NCBI GenBank assembly: GCA_031291445.1
Contig: JARLJA010000014.1
Coordinates: 1 to 64,000 of the forward strand
Source of the DNA: Xanthobacteraceae bacterium
GTDB taxonomy: Bacteria; Pseudomonadota; Alphaproteobacteria; Rhizobiales; Xanthobacteraceae
Direction of reading: 5' to 3'
DNA length: 64,000 nt
Shown: positions 1 through 9,517 of the stretch, in pieces
How positions within the stretch are numbered: the first letter of the stretch is position 1
Layout of the letters: each line of letters begins with the position of its first letter
Position numbers and translations under genes: made by a program
The notes under the pieces: model-generated
Told to the model about the DNA's origin: nothing
Seen by the model: the letters and a program-made list of their open reading frames with translations, nothing else
The model's database searches: none

Positions 1-2
1 CG

Positions 3-2471
3 AACGCCGGCGCCGGCCTGTCGATGGGCTGGACCCGCAACAATCCGGGCGACGCCGTCACGGTCAACGCCGGCGTGCTCATCGGTTCGGGCGTCGTCAT
101 CAACTCTCACCCGCAGTACGGCGGTGCGGTGTTCCTCCGCGAGGAATATGCCGGCAATCTCACCATCGACAATTCCGGCACGGTGATCTCGCTCGGCGTC
201 GACAACACCAATACGGCCCTGACCGACGCCGCGGTCAACGCCGGCAACTCCGTCGACGGCCTCACCGCGTCGACCAATCTCGGCTATGTGACCATCGTCA
301 ACCGCGGCTTGGTCACCGCCTATAGCGGGCGCGGCATCTATGGCGATGCCAACTATTCCGCCGTGACGGGGCCTGGTGGCGACCCGCAGCAGACCGTCAG
401 CCTGCAGAATACCGCGACCGGCAGCGTCGATGCCTTCCTCGCCGGCATGCGCGCCGTCGACTACTACGGTCTGGCGACGATCCAGAACGACGGCTACGTC
501 CACTCGGTCGCCCGCCAGGCGCTGGTCGCCTGGTCCGCCTTTGGCGATGCCTCGATCACCAACACCGGGACGGCGGTCGCCGACGACCGCAATGCCGTGG
601 TCGCCATGACCGAGGTCGGCGACGCCACCCTCTTCAACAGCGGCACGGTGACGGCTTCCATGGCCCAGACCGGCACGCTTGGCACCGGGATCGGCTATTC
701 CGGTCTGCGCGCCGTCGTCGACACGTCCGGCAACGTCTCGATCCTCAACACCGGCACGGTCACCGCCAACTTCGATGCGGCCATCGCCGCGCACACGCCG
801 CAGGGCAATGCCACCGTCACCAACACCGGTACGCTCAGCGGCCTCAGCGGCGTCTTCATCTCGAGCGGCGCCGGGATCGGGTCGATCGACACGATTTATG
901 ATTCGACTGCCACGTCGACCAATACGATCAACGGCACGGCGACGTTCGTGAACGCCGGCACGGTCACCGCGGTCACCTACGGCGCCTACCTGGACGGCAC
1001 AACCAACAGTCTGACCAATTCCGGCACCATTGCCGCCACGGCGGGAACGGCTGTCGTCACCGGCACGGGCGGCAGCGGCATCGTCACGAACTCGGGCACG
1101 ATTTCGGGCGCGATCTACGGTCTCAACCTCGGCGCGGCGACGACGCTGACCAATACCGGCACGATCTCGGGCAATACCGCGGCCGTGCTCTTCGGCGTCG
1201 GCGGCAACACGCTCAATGTCTATGATCCCGCCCGCTTCCTCGGCGGCGTGAATTTCGCCTCGACCGGATCCAACACGCTCAACTTCCACACCGGCAGCTA
1301 CACGCTCCCGGTCCAGAACTATCTGCTGACCGGCGCCGGCAACGGCATCAACCTCCTCGGCAGCGCCAAGACCTTGATCACCAACGATCTCAACGGCTCC
1401 GGCACCGGCAACGTCATCGTCGTCGACACCGCCGCCGTCAGTTCGCTGAACCAGGTGACGGCCGACGTGCAGCGCCAGGTGTCCGGCGTGATCTCCGACA
1501 TCATGAACCTCGACATCGGCCGCACCACGGTGCTGCTGCCGCCGCCGACATCGACATCGGCCTATGGCGAAGAAGAGCGCAAGACCAATGCTGCGACGCT
1601 CGCCATCAACGGGAGCCCCGACCAGCAGCTGGTGCTCGATGCCGCCGGCAACCTGTTCTGGCTACGCGGCTTCGTCGGCGCGCGCTGGCAGAGCACCACG
1701 GGCACGGCGCTGGCGGCGAACGCCCAGCAGTACGGCACGCTCGCCGGCATCGATCATCTCTATGAGGATTGGCGGCTGGGCGTCTACGCCGGTGCCGGAC
1801 ATACGACGACGCGGCTGGTCGACAACAGCGGCGGGCTCAACACCGACATCGGCCTCGCCGGCCTCTATGCGCGCCGCAGCTTCGACAACGCCGTCATCTT
1901 CGATACCGCGCTGACGGCTGGCCACCTGTGGGCCAATTCGACGCGCGGCATCAACAATGGCGCCGAGACCGCGCTCGGCACCTTCGGCGGCTGGTTCGTG
2001 GCGCCCGAGGCCGCCGTGTCGCTCAAAGTTCCGATCGGCCGCAACTGGACCCTGACGCCGAGCCTCAGGGCGACCTATGTGGCGACCGCCTACGATGCCT
2101 ACACCGAGCATGGCTCGTCGCAGAACGTCTCCTACGGTGCCCACACCACGCAGAGCCTGGAAGAGCAGTTCTCCGCCGAGCTTGCCTATCAGGTCATGAC
2201 CGTGGCCAACCTCCCCTCCCGCTTCTGGGTGGGCCTCGGCACCTCGTCGACGCAGCGGATCGGCGCGCCGGGCTACGGCGCCACGGTCTCGGGATCCGAC
2301 TTCACGGTTGCCGCCCTTGGCAGCAGCGTCGTCTACGGCGGCTCGACATCCGTCGGTTTCGACCTGATGCTGAACCGGCAGACAAGCCTGTTCGGCAGCG
2401 TGGAAGGCGAGCTGTTCTCCGACCGCTCCCGCTCCGCCATCGGCCGCCTCGGCCTCAAGATCGCCTTCTGA
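3..2471 (+). CDS. Autotransporter (type Va) outer-membrane protein, 5'-truncated by window edge
   Basis: The reading frame is open from the left edge, so the true start lies upstream; the first Met in view is at position 24. The first ~500 visible residues are a passenger made of loosely repeated Asn-Thr-Gly-Thr units (NTGTVTA, NSGTISG, NTGTISG), typical of a right-handed beta-helix. The last ~270 residues (from about WLRGFVGARW) form the autotransporter beta-barrel, with alternating aromatic strands and the terminal Phe (LGLKIAF) recognised by the Bam machinery. The protein should sit in the outer membrane and display or release its passenger. No catalytic motif is visible, so an adhesin role is likely but inferred. 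It converges on tRNA-Trp and is followed by a terminator-like hairpin. Confidence 0.9.
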   Translation, partial: NAGAGLSMGWTRNNPGDAVTVNAGVLIGSGVVINSHPQYGGAVFLREEYAGNLTIDNSGTVISLGVDNTNTALTDAAVNAGNSVDGLTASTNLGYVTIVNRGLVTAYSGRGIYGDANYSAVTGPGGDPQQTVSLQNTATGSVDAFLAGMRAVDYYGLATIQNDGYVHSVARQALVAWSAFGDASITNTGTAVADDRNAVVAMTEVGDATLFNSGTVTASMAQTGTLGTGIGYSGLRAVVDTSGNVSILNTGTVTANFDAAIAAHTPQGNATVTNTGTLSGLSGVFISSGAGIGSIDTIYDSTATSTNTINGTATFVNAGTVTAVTYGAYLDGTTNSLTNSGTIAATAGTAVVTGTGGSGIVTNSGTISGAIYGLNLGAATTLTNTGTISGNTAAVLFGVGGNTLNVYDPARFLGGVNFASTGSNTLNFHTGSYTLPVQNYLLTGAGNGINLLGSAKTLITNDLNGSGTGNVIVVDTAAVSSLNQVTADVQRQVSGVISDIMNLDIGRTTVLLPPPTSTSAYGEEERKTNAATLAINGSPDQQLVLDAAGNLFWLRGFVGARWQSTTGTALAANAQQYGTLAGIDHLYEDWRLGVYAGAGHTTTRLVDNSGGLNTDIGLAGLYARRSFDNAVIFDTALTAGHLWANSTRGINNGAETALGTFGGWFVAPEAAVSLKVPIGRNWTLTPSLRATYVATAYDAYTEHGSSQNVSYGAHTTQSLEEQFSAELAYQVMTVANLPSRFWVGLGTSSTQRIGAPGYGATVSGSDFTVAALGSSVVYGGSTSVGFDLMLNRQTSLFGSVEGELFSDRSRSAIGRLGLKIAF

Positions 2472-2502
2472 CCGGCCACCCGCCGGCCAGTACAAATATC
2501 GG

Positions 2503-2550
2503 GCCCGCCCTGCCTCTGACGTTCAGCGGGCTGTGGGGCGGGCTTTCTCT
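2503..2550 (+). terminator. Rho-independent terminator of the autotransporter gene
   Basis: An 8-bp stem GCCCGCCC (2503-2510) / GGGCGGGC (2536-2543) is followed by TTTCTCTT, 30 bases after the autotransporter stop codon. The loop is long (25 nt), so the assignment is moderate. Confidence 0.5.
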
Positions 2551-2734
2551 TGCGGGAAAATCATCCCGATTGGCGGCGCATGGCGCGCAGGCTGCATCGC
2601 TTGCCGACTGCCGGGGAAGAGCGGGAAATCCGTTCTGCCCAACGGCCAAACGACACGGCTGCATGCACACCAAAACCCGCAGCGGCGCCGGCCGCAGGCG
2701 GATCAATTCGTTCCGACGATGTGAAGGATCGGAC

Positions 2735-2810
2735 TGGCAGGGGCAGTAGGACTCGAACCTACGACCCTCGGTTTTGGAGACCGATGCTCTACCAACTGAG
2801 CTATACCCCT
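2735..2810 (-). tRNA. tRNA-Trp (CCA anticodon), with encoded CCA tail
   Basis: On the minus strand the acceptor stem AGGGGTA pairs with TGCCCCT. The anticodon loop reads CTCCAAA with anticodon CCA. The T arm contains GTTCGAGTC, the discriminator base is G as in bacterial tRNA-Trp, and a genomic CCA follows (76 nt in all). It lies downstream of tuf on the same strand, the usual tuf - trnW neighbourhood. The secE-nusG genes that normally follow are not present here. Confidence 0.97.
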
Positions 2811-2907
2811 ATGCCGTGGCGGCGCTTATAGCCAACGCTCCTGAGCGGGGCAAGGGGAAATTCGCCGCTATCCCGCACTGTTGCCGCCCAGGCCCGCCGC
2901 TCGACGG

Positions 2908-3338
2908 CTAATCGGCCCGATCCACGACGCCCCGGCGTTCGAGCGCGCGCGCCTTCTTGCGGCCGCCCTCCTCGATACGTCGCGCCATGCACTCGCGATT
3001 CAGCCCAGTGTTCGGGGCATTCTCGAACACACATCGACTGCCAGGCGGGTTGCCACAGACTTTCAGGAGATTGGCGTAGCTGACGCAGCTGCCGTCCGGG
3101 CCGCGATAGCCCGGTCCGCCGCGGCAGCCGCACCCGCTGCAACGCGGTAGGTCGGCGCACGCGGTCGCTGGCGTGGGGGCCGGCTGAGACGAAACCGGCG
3201 CGGCCCCGTGAAGGACCGCGCCGGCAAATACGACGATCGAAAAGACGCGACCGCTCAGTCGATCAGGCGATGATCTTGGCGACCACGCCGGCGCCGCCCC
3301 GGTCCGCGGTTTGCGCGAACGGCGAACGCCGAAGATCA

Positions 3339-3339
<1 letters not shown>
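2908..3339 (-). CDS. Small Cys-rich secreted protein (hypothetical)
   Basis: I do not recognise this 143-codon ORF. From about residue 33 it has a hydrophobic signal-like stretch ([16 protein letters not shown]). After that comes a Cys-rich part with motifs [25 protein letters not shown] and SRCVFEN, which suggests a disulfide-bonded exported domain. The only in-frame ATG (3337-3339) abuts the tuf stop codon and has no good ribosome site, and the first ~30 residues overlap the tuf-tail duplication in another frame. The annotated start is therefore doubtful. The gene lies between tuf and tRNA-Trp on their strand. It could be a real small exported protein or a remnant. Confidence 0.4.
3263..3298 (-). 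repeat. Duplicated 3'-end fragment of tuf (encodes [11 protein letters not shown] and stop)
   Basis: On the minus strand this 36-bp stretch encodes [11 protein letters not shown] followed by TGA. The last residues, [10 protein letters not shown], are exactly the C-terminus of the intact EF-Tu that ends 76 bases upstream (3339-3374). The nucleotide match is high but imperfect, with substitutions at third positions, so it is an old duplication or gene-conversion scar rather than a recent copy. Nothing else of tuf is visible here. Confidence 0.8.
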
Positions 3340-4529
<1,190 letters not shown>

Positions 4530-4696
4530 TCTCGTCCACCCTTTGGGGCCGGCGCGGCTGCGCGGCATCGAACCGGCGGCTGGTTACTGCGGAAAACGCG
4601 GCTGTTCAAGGCCCAAGTTATGGGCGAAAATACCGGCCGGCGCCCGGCTAACCCGGCTCCGGGCCTTCAAAAAACTGACAAATGAACGGAGACGCC

Positions 4697-5908
4697 ATGA
4701 CCTCGCAATCAGCCCCCGGCCGGAGCACCCCCGCCCTGCCATTCGCCAGGCCGGAGACGCTGGGGCTATCGCCCGTCCGCCTGCAGCGCATGCGCTCGGC
4801 GCTGCAGCGCGACATCGACAAGGGAACCAGCCCCGGGGTGGTCACCATGGTCGCCCGGCGCGGCCAGATCGGCTGGTTCGAGGCGCAGGGCCGGCAAAGC
4901 CCGGCGGCCGAGACCCCCATGGCCACCAACAGCCTGTTTCGCATCTTTTCCATGACCAAGCCGCTGGTGTCGGTCGCGATCGCCCAGCTGCTGGAGGACG
5001 GCCACCTGCTCCTCACCGACCCGCTGGAAAAGTTCATCCCCGAGTTCGCCGAGCAGAAGGTCGGGGTCGAAACCAACGGCCGGCTCGAGCTGGTGCCGCG
5101 GACCCGGTCGATCACGATCCAGGACCTGCTGCGCCACACCTCGGGCATCGCCTACGAGTTCACCGCCAACGGCCCGATCCAGAAGATGTATCTCGAGGCC
5201 AAGGTCTACCGCCGCGACGTCAGCAACGCCGAACACGCCCGGCTGATCGCCGGCATCCCGCTGCTGTGCCAGCCGGGGGCGGAATGGAATTACAGCCGTT
5301 CCACCGACATCCTCGGCCGGGTCATCGAGGTGGTGTCGGGCAAGACGCTCGGGGTCTATCTGACCGAGCACATCCTGGCGCCGCTGCGGATGACGGAAAC
5401 GGCCTTCAGCACCAGTGCGGATAACAAGGGCCGCGTCGCCCAGCCGTTCCCGGCCGACCCGTGGACCGGCGACAAGGTCGCGCTGTTCGACCCGATCGAG
5501 CAGCCCGCCATGGAATCCGGCGGCGGCGGCCTGGTCTCGACGGCGATGGACTACGCGCGGTTCTGCCAGATGCTGCTGAACGGCGGCTCGCTCGACGGCG
5601 AGACCATCATCAGCCGCAAGACCCTGCAGTTCATGGCGGCCGACCACCTCGCCCCGGAGGTCAAGGTGGACTCGCCCCTGATGACGCCCGGCCACTCCTT
5701 CGGCCTGGGCTTCGCCGTGCGCACCCACCAGGGCCTGGCGCCGTTCGCCGGATCGGTCGGCCAGTTTTTCTGGAGCGGCGTGGCGGGAACATTCTTCTGG
5801 ATCGACCCGACCGAAGACCTGTTCGCCATCTTCCTGTCGCAGGGGCCGGGCCAGCGCGAGTATTTCCGCACCCTGATCCGCAGCCTGGTCTATGCGACGC
5901 TGGAGTAA
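4697..5908 (+). CDS. Serine hydrolase, class C beta-lactamase / EstB-like family
   Basis: 403 residues. The catalytic SxxK tetrad is S85-M-T-K88 (FSMTKPL), the Tyr motif is at Y198 (WNYSRS), and a late WSG motif (FFWSGVAGTFF) takes the place of the KTG box. This pattern is typical of the esterase/beta-lactamase clan that hydrolyses esters or small lactams. No signal peptide is evident, so a cytoplasmic esterase is more likely than a true beta-lactamase. The start at 4697 is favoured because CGGAG lies just before it; an in-frame ATG at 4682 has no ribosome site. Its 3' end overlaps the convergent acyl-CoA-dehydrogenase-like gene by 19 bases. Substrate unknown. Confidence 0.9.
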   Translation: MTSQSAPGRSTPALPFARPETLGLSPVRLQRMRSALQRDIDKGTSPGVVTMVARRGQIGWFEAQGRQSPAAETPMATNSLFRIFSMTKPLVSVAIAQLLEDGHLLLTDPLEKFIPEFAEQKVGVETNGRLELVPRTRSITIQDLLRHTSGIAYEFTANGPIQKMYLEAKVYRRDVSNAEHARLIAGIPLLCQPGAEWNYSRSTDILGRVIEVVSGKTLGVYLTEHILAPLRMTETAFSTSADNKGRVAQPFPADPWTGDKVALFDPIEQPAMESGGGGLVSTAMDYARFCQMLLNGGSLDGETIISRKTLQFMAADHLAPEVKVDSPLMTPGHSFGLGFAVRTHQGLAPFAGSVGQFFWSGVAGTFFWIDPTEDLFAIFLSQGPGQREYFRTLIRSLVYATLE

Positions 5909-7140
5909 GGCTCGGCGGCGGGCTGCCCGATCCGCCACTGATACGGAGGCAGCGTGCCGTTGACCGCGAAATCGCCGACGATCCGGTCCTTGTAGATCCG
6001 CGGATTGTGGGACGAAAGCGTGCGCACGTTGCGCCAGTGCCGGTCGAGGCCGAGCGGCTTGCGGGTGGCCGAGGCTCCAAGCGCGTCGAACAACGTGGTC
6101 GCGGAGTCGAGGATAAGGTTCGTCACAACGGTCTGTGCCTGAGCGGTTTCGAGCTCCGCAATGGCGTTGGCCCTTTCCTCGGCGGCATCGTCGCCGGCAA
6201 AGCGTGCCTCGAAGGCTCGCTGCAGCGAGGCCGCGACCTGAAGCACGATGGCTCCAGCCGAATAGGCGGCGCCCCGGATCCGCCCGACCTCCGCCAGAAT
6301 CTGCGGATCCTGGCTCGAGCGCGGCCCGTTGGCGTGGGTATACGTCCGGCTGCGAGCGGCGACGGCCCGCGCCACGTCGTGCGTGATGCTGCGCCCGATG
6401 CCGGCGATCGTCGCCAGATGGTAGAGCTGATAGAACGCCGCCGAATACTTGAAGCGGTCCTTGTCCAGCACGACCTCCTCGCGCGCCACCGGCACGTCGG
6501 TGAAGGTCGTGGTGCCGCTGACCGAGAGGATCTGGCCGAAGCCGTCCCAGTCATCGACGATTTTCACGCCCGGGGCGTCAGTTCGCACGAACAGCGAGAT
6601 CTCCTCGCCCTGCGGACCGGTGGCGCCCACGTCGATCCAGTCGGCATAGAGCGAGCCCGTCGTGTAGTATTTGGCGCCATTGACGACGAACTGGCCGTTT
6701 TTCTCGGAGAGGCGCGTACCGAACGCCGCGATCGACGTGTTGCCCACCTCGGTCCACGCGCTGCCGACATATTCGCCCGCGGCAATGCGCTTGAACCAAC
6801 GCTCGCGCCGTGCCTCGTCCTTCGAATTCAAGATGTCCTCGGCTACGCCGAAATGCACGCGCAACGCCTGCGCGACGTTGGAGTCGGCCTCGCCGAGCTC
6901 GATCAGCAAATTGGCCAGATCCGGCAGGCTCGCGCCCTGCCCGCCCTTGTCGACCGGCAGGCGAACGGCGCCGAAACCGGCCTCCTTCAACCAGCGGACC
7001 GGCTCGAAGGCCAGTTCGCGATCGAGTTCGCGCTTGAGCGCGCCTTCGGCGATGCGCTTGAAGATCGGGCGAAAGCGGTTCGCGATCGCCTCGTACCGCG
7101 CGCTCGGGCCCGCGCCCCAAACCAACTCGATCTGACTCAT
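5890..7140 (-). CDS. Acyl-CoA dehydrogenase-fold flavin monooxygenase (SfnB/DszC-like)
   Basis: 416 residues with the acyl-CoA dehydrogenase fold: helical N-terminus, central FMN/FAD beta-domain (GSAWTEVGNTS; VVNGAKYYTTGS) and C-terminal helical bundle. It resembles the DszC/SfnB/SfnC branch, which uses reduced flavin and oxygen on organosulfur compounds instead of dehydrogenating acyl-CoA. The start at 7140 is preceded by AGGTG. It follows an LLM-type monooxygenase by 56 bases on the same strand, so the two are probably cotranscribed. With sfnG across the divergent promoter region this points to sulfur scavenging from sulfones or sulfonates. The exact substrate cannot be read from sequence. 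Confidence 0.85.
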   Translation of the reverse strand: MSQIELVWGAGPSARYEAIANRFRPIFKRIAEGALKRELDRELAFEPVRWLKEAGFGAVRLPVDKGGQGASLPDLANLLIELGEADSNVAQALRVHFGVAEDILNSKDEARRERWFKRIAAGEYVGSAWTEVGNTSIAAFGTRLSEKNGQFVVNGAKYYTTGSLYADWIDVGATGPQGEEISLFVRTDAPGVKIVDDWDGFGQILSVSGTTTFTDVPVAREEVVLDKDRFKYSAAFYQLYHLATIAGIGRSITHDVARAVAARSRTYTHANGPRSSQDPQILAEVGRIRGAAYSAGAIVLQVAASLQRAFEARFAGDDAAEERANAIAELETAQAQTVVTNLILDSATTLFDALGASATRKPLGLDRHWRNVRTLSSHNPRIYKDRIVGDFAVNGTLPPYQWRIGQPAAEPYSSVA

Positions 7141-7196
7141 TAAATCACCTGTCTGGAGAATGTTGGAACAGTACGCCGGCCGCCCGTCGGGCAGGA

Positions 7197-8615
7197 TCAT
7201 TCGGCCGCCGTGACCGGCCTCGCGGTACGCTGCTCCGCCTCGCGGCGCTTGACGGCCTCGATGTCGCGATAGGAATTCGCGGGATGGCTGGCGGGCAGGT
7301 ATGGCCCCTCGCCGAACAGCTTTTCGCGCAGCGTGCCGGCGCGATAGCCGGTCGGATAGGCGCCGCGCTTCTGCAGCTCCGGAACCAGCAGGTCGACCAC
7401 GGCCTCGAACGTCTCCGGTGTCACCGCATAGGCGAGATTGAAGCCATCGACGTCGGTCTCCTCGACCCATTCCTGCAGGATGTCGGCCACCGTCGAAGGC
7501 GAACCGACGAACACCGGTCCCAGGCCGCCGATACCGCCCCAGCGCGCCAGCTCCTCGACGGTCCACTGCTTGTCCTTGCCCGCAAAGTGCTCGACGACCG
7601 AGACAATGGCGTTGGTCTCGACCTTCTTGAGCAGGTCGGTCGGGGCGTATTGGCCAAAATCGATGCCGCTCCAGCCCGATATGAAGACCAGCGATCCGTC
7701 ATAGGACGAGTAGCTGCTGTACTCCTGGAAACGCTGCTGGGCCTTCGCATCCGTCTCGTCCACGATCACCGTCGTGAGATTATAGATGAGAAGCTTCCGC
7801 GGATCCCGCCCGGCCGCCGCAGCCTGCGCGCGAATGTCCTGCACATAGGCCTTGAGCAACGCCTTGGTCGGCGCGGCAACGAAGACGCACTCGGCATGGC
7901 CGGCAGCGAAGGCCTTGCCGGGTCCGGACGCCCCGGCCTGGTAGAGCACCGGCGTCCGCTGCGGCGACGGTTCGCACAGGTGATAGCCAGGCACGTCGAA
8001 ATATCGACCCTTGTGGCCGATCTCATGAACCTTGTCGGGATCGGTGAAGATGCGGCGCTCGCGATCGCGCTTCACCGCGCCCTCCTCCCAGCTCCCCTCG
8101 AACAGCTTGTAAAGCACTTCCATGTACTCGGCCGCCACCTCGTAGCGGTTGTCGTGCCGCCTCAACCCCGCCTGCCCGACATTCTTCGCGCCGCTTTCGA
8201 GATAGGACGTCACGATATTCCAGCCGACCCGTCCCTTGGTGTGGTGGTCGGCCGTCGAGAGGCGCCTGGCGAACGTGTACGGATGCTCGAACGACGTCGA
8301 CGCCGTGATGCCGATGCCAAGGTGCTCGGTGGCAAGCGCGATCGGCGCAGCCAGCTGGAGCGGATCGTTGACGGGAATCTGCGCCGCCTGATGGATGGCG
8401 TGCCAGTTGGAGCCCTTGTAGACGTCGTAGTAGCCGATGACGTCGGCGATGAAGATGCCCTCGAAAATCCCGCGCTCCAGCGTGCGTGCGAGATCCTGCC
8501 AGTAGTCGAGGTCCTTGTATTTCCAGGAGCGATCGCGTGGATGCGCCCACACGCCGGGGGACTGGTGCCCAACGCAGTTCATGTCGAAGGCATTGAAGTG
8601 AATCTTGCGGGACAT
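7197..8615 (-). CDS. LLM-class FMNH2-dependent monooxygenase (NtaA/SnaA/DszA family)
   Basis: 472 residues, the length usual for the NtaA/SnaA/DszA subfamily of bacterial-luciferase-like monooxygenases. Hallmarks are MSRKIHFNAFDMNCVGHQSP, the WNIVTS strand with the HDNRYEVAAEYMEVLYKLFEGSW helix, and the C-terminal segments GPVFVGSPSTVADILQEWVEE and DGFNLAYAVTPETF. Members oxidise substrates such as nitrilotriacetate, pristinamycin or dibenzothiophene sulfone with FMNH2 from a separate reductase. The start at 8615 has GGAG upstream. It is first in the minus-strand pair with the DszC-like gene and is read from a promoter copy that mirrors the one before sfnG. An organosulfur substrate is inferred from context. 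Confidence 0.88.
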   Translation of the reverse strand: MSRKIHFNAFDMNCVGHQSPGVWAHPRDRSWKYKDLDYWQDLARTLERGIFEGIFIADVIGYYDVYKGSNWHAIHQAAQIPVNDPLQLAAPIALATEHLGIGITASTSFEHPYTFARRLSTADHHTKGRVGWNIVTSYLESGAKNVGQAGLRRHDNRYEVAAEYMEVLYKLFEGSWEEGAVKRDRERRIFTDPDKVHEIGHKGRYFDVPGYHLCEPSPQRTPVLYQAGASGPGKAFAAGHAECVFVAAPTKALLKAYVQDIRAQAAAAGRDPRKLLIYNLTTVIVDETDAKAQQRFQEYSSYSSYDGSLVFISGWSGIDFGQYAPTDLLKKVETNAIVSVVEHFAGKDKQWTVEELARWGGIGGLGPVFVGSPSTVADILQEWVEETDVDGFNLAYAVTPETFEAVVDLLVPELQKRGAYPTGYRAGTLREKLFGEGPYLPASHPANSYRDIEAVKRREAEQRTARPVTAAE

Positions 8616-9017
8616 GCTTGTCTCCAGTGGCTCAGCCGCGGCGGCTCGCGCCGCAGTTGACAATGAGGCGAAGGGTATTGGCGCTTCTGCCGAACTGCGC
8701 CGACGATGAAGATGCTGTCCCCGCCGAGCGCCCGATCGACCCACAAGCGAGCGTCATATCTTCAGGTGCCGCGCTTGACGGAGATCGCTCCTGACGGAGA
8801 TCAAGGTCACGGAGCCGATGCCAAGCCGCCGATCAACGCGCGGCGAGACCGATACAAAGGCAGCGCCACCTGCGGGTGCTCGCATGAGCAACCGCTGCCG
8901 AGCATCCTCCCGTAAGCAACGGGAACACCGCTGCGATCGGCACCATTTGATCGACAAGAGGAACGGGAACACATGATCGGTCGCTCACGGCAACGCTCGG
9001 ATGAAATCGCTCGACGC
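8616..9017. other. Leader region between minus-strand promoter and LLM gene
   Basis: About 400 bases separate the proposed minus-strand promoter (9032-9059) from the LLM monooxygenase start. Short ORFs here show no family features. I see no riboswitch or clear terminator, so the stretch looks like an unusually long 5' leader. Confidence 0.4.
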
Positions 9018-9135
9018 TCGAGCACGATTGAAATCTACAAGAGGCGGCAACTCAGTCAACAGAGCAACATTCCAAAGACTCACGCCAACGCACAAGAACG
9101 ATCTACGCGCCAAGCCCGATGCAACAATTTTGAAT
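9018..9135 (-). repeat. Inverted-duplicate promoter module, left arm (drives LLM operon)
   Basis: Read on the minus strand this ~118-bp segment aligns with 9298-9415 on the plus strand. Shared blocks include ATTCAAAATTG, TTGTGCG, TCTTTGGAA-Y-GTTGC, TTGACTGA and TGTAGATTT. The order and spacing of the last blocks are the same in both arms. Confidence 0.8.
9032..9078 (-). promoter_or_regulatory. Promoter plus 15-bp activator-site candidate, LLM operon
   Basis: Minus strand: -35 TTGACT (9054-9059), a 16-base spacer and -10 TAGATT (9032-9037). A conserved 15-mer TCTTTGGAATGTTGC (9064-9078) lies four bases upstream of the -35. The same three elements at the same distances precede sfnG, which supports function. 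Confidence 0.65.
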
Positions 9136-9297
9136 GCGCAACCGAATACGCGCACATCGATCCGATAAGAAGATTCGACTCGCGCACTCACTGGATGAGC
9201 CCTGACCACAACGGAACCGAGCGCGACGCTTGCAGTTCCGTGCCGCGCGATCTCGCGCTCGCGCGTCAGTCGACCACACCAACCTGAAGAGCCGCGG

Positions 9298-9415
9298 ATT
9301 CAAAATTGCCGCCGCGGCCACGAAGTATGGACTGTTATTGTGCGGTGGTTTGATTCTTTGGAACGTTGCCGCGTTGACTGATTCAACACGCTCTGTAGAT
9401 TTTGAACATGCTTGG
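9298..9415 (+). repeat. Inverted-duplicate promoter module, right arm (drives sfnG operon)
   Basis: Plus-strand partner of 9018-9135; the arms face away from each other across 162 bases. Conservation is strongest around the -35, the -10 and the 15-mer just upstream of the -35. Confidence 0.8.
9355..9401 (+). promoter_or_regulatory. Promoter plus 15-bp activator-site candidate, sfnG operon
   Basis: TCTTTGGAACGTTGC (9355-9369), four bases, -35 TTGACT (9374-9379), 16-base spacer, -10 TAGATT (9396-9401). The layout is identical to the minus-strand copy, and sfnG starts about 117 bases downstream. Confidence 0.65.
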
Positions 9416-9517
9416 CATTTGGAGAGCGCAACGAACGCACTGGATCACTCGCGTCGCGATCCGCCGATCCGTAGTTGCGCACCTCCGGCCACACCGACAT
9501 CACAGGCAGAGCTTTCG

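Noticed and set aside
24-1500. Repetitive Asn-Thr-Gly sequence that might look like a DNA repeat array
   Set aside because: Repeats are at protein level within one ORF, with variable DNA; typical of an autotransporter passenger, not CRISPR or satellite DNA.
8706-9025. Short ORFs in the leader of the LLM monooxygenase
   Set aside because: No similarity or ribosome sites; part of the duplicated promoter sequence is translated by chance in similar frames.
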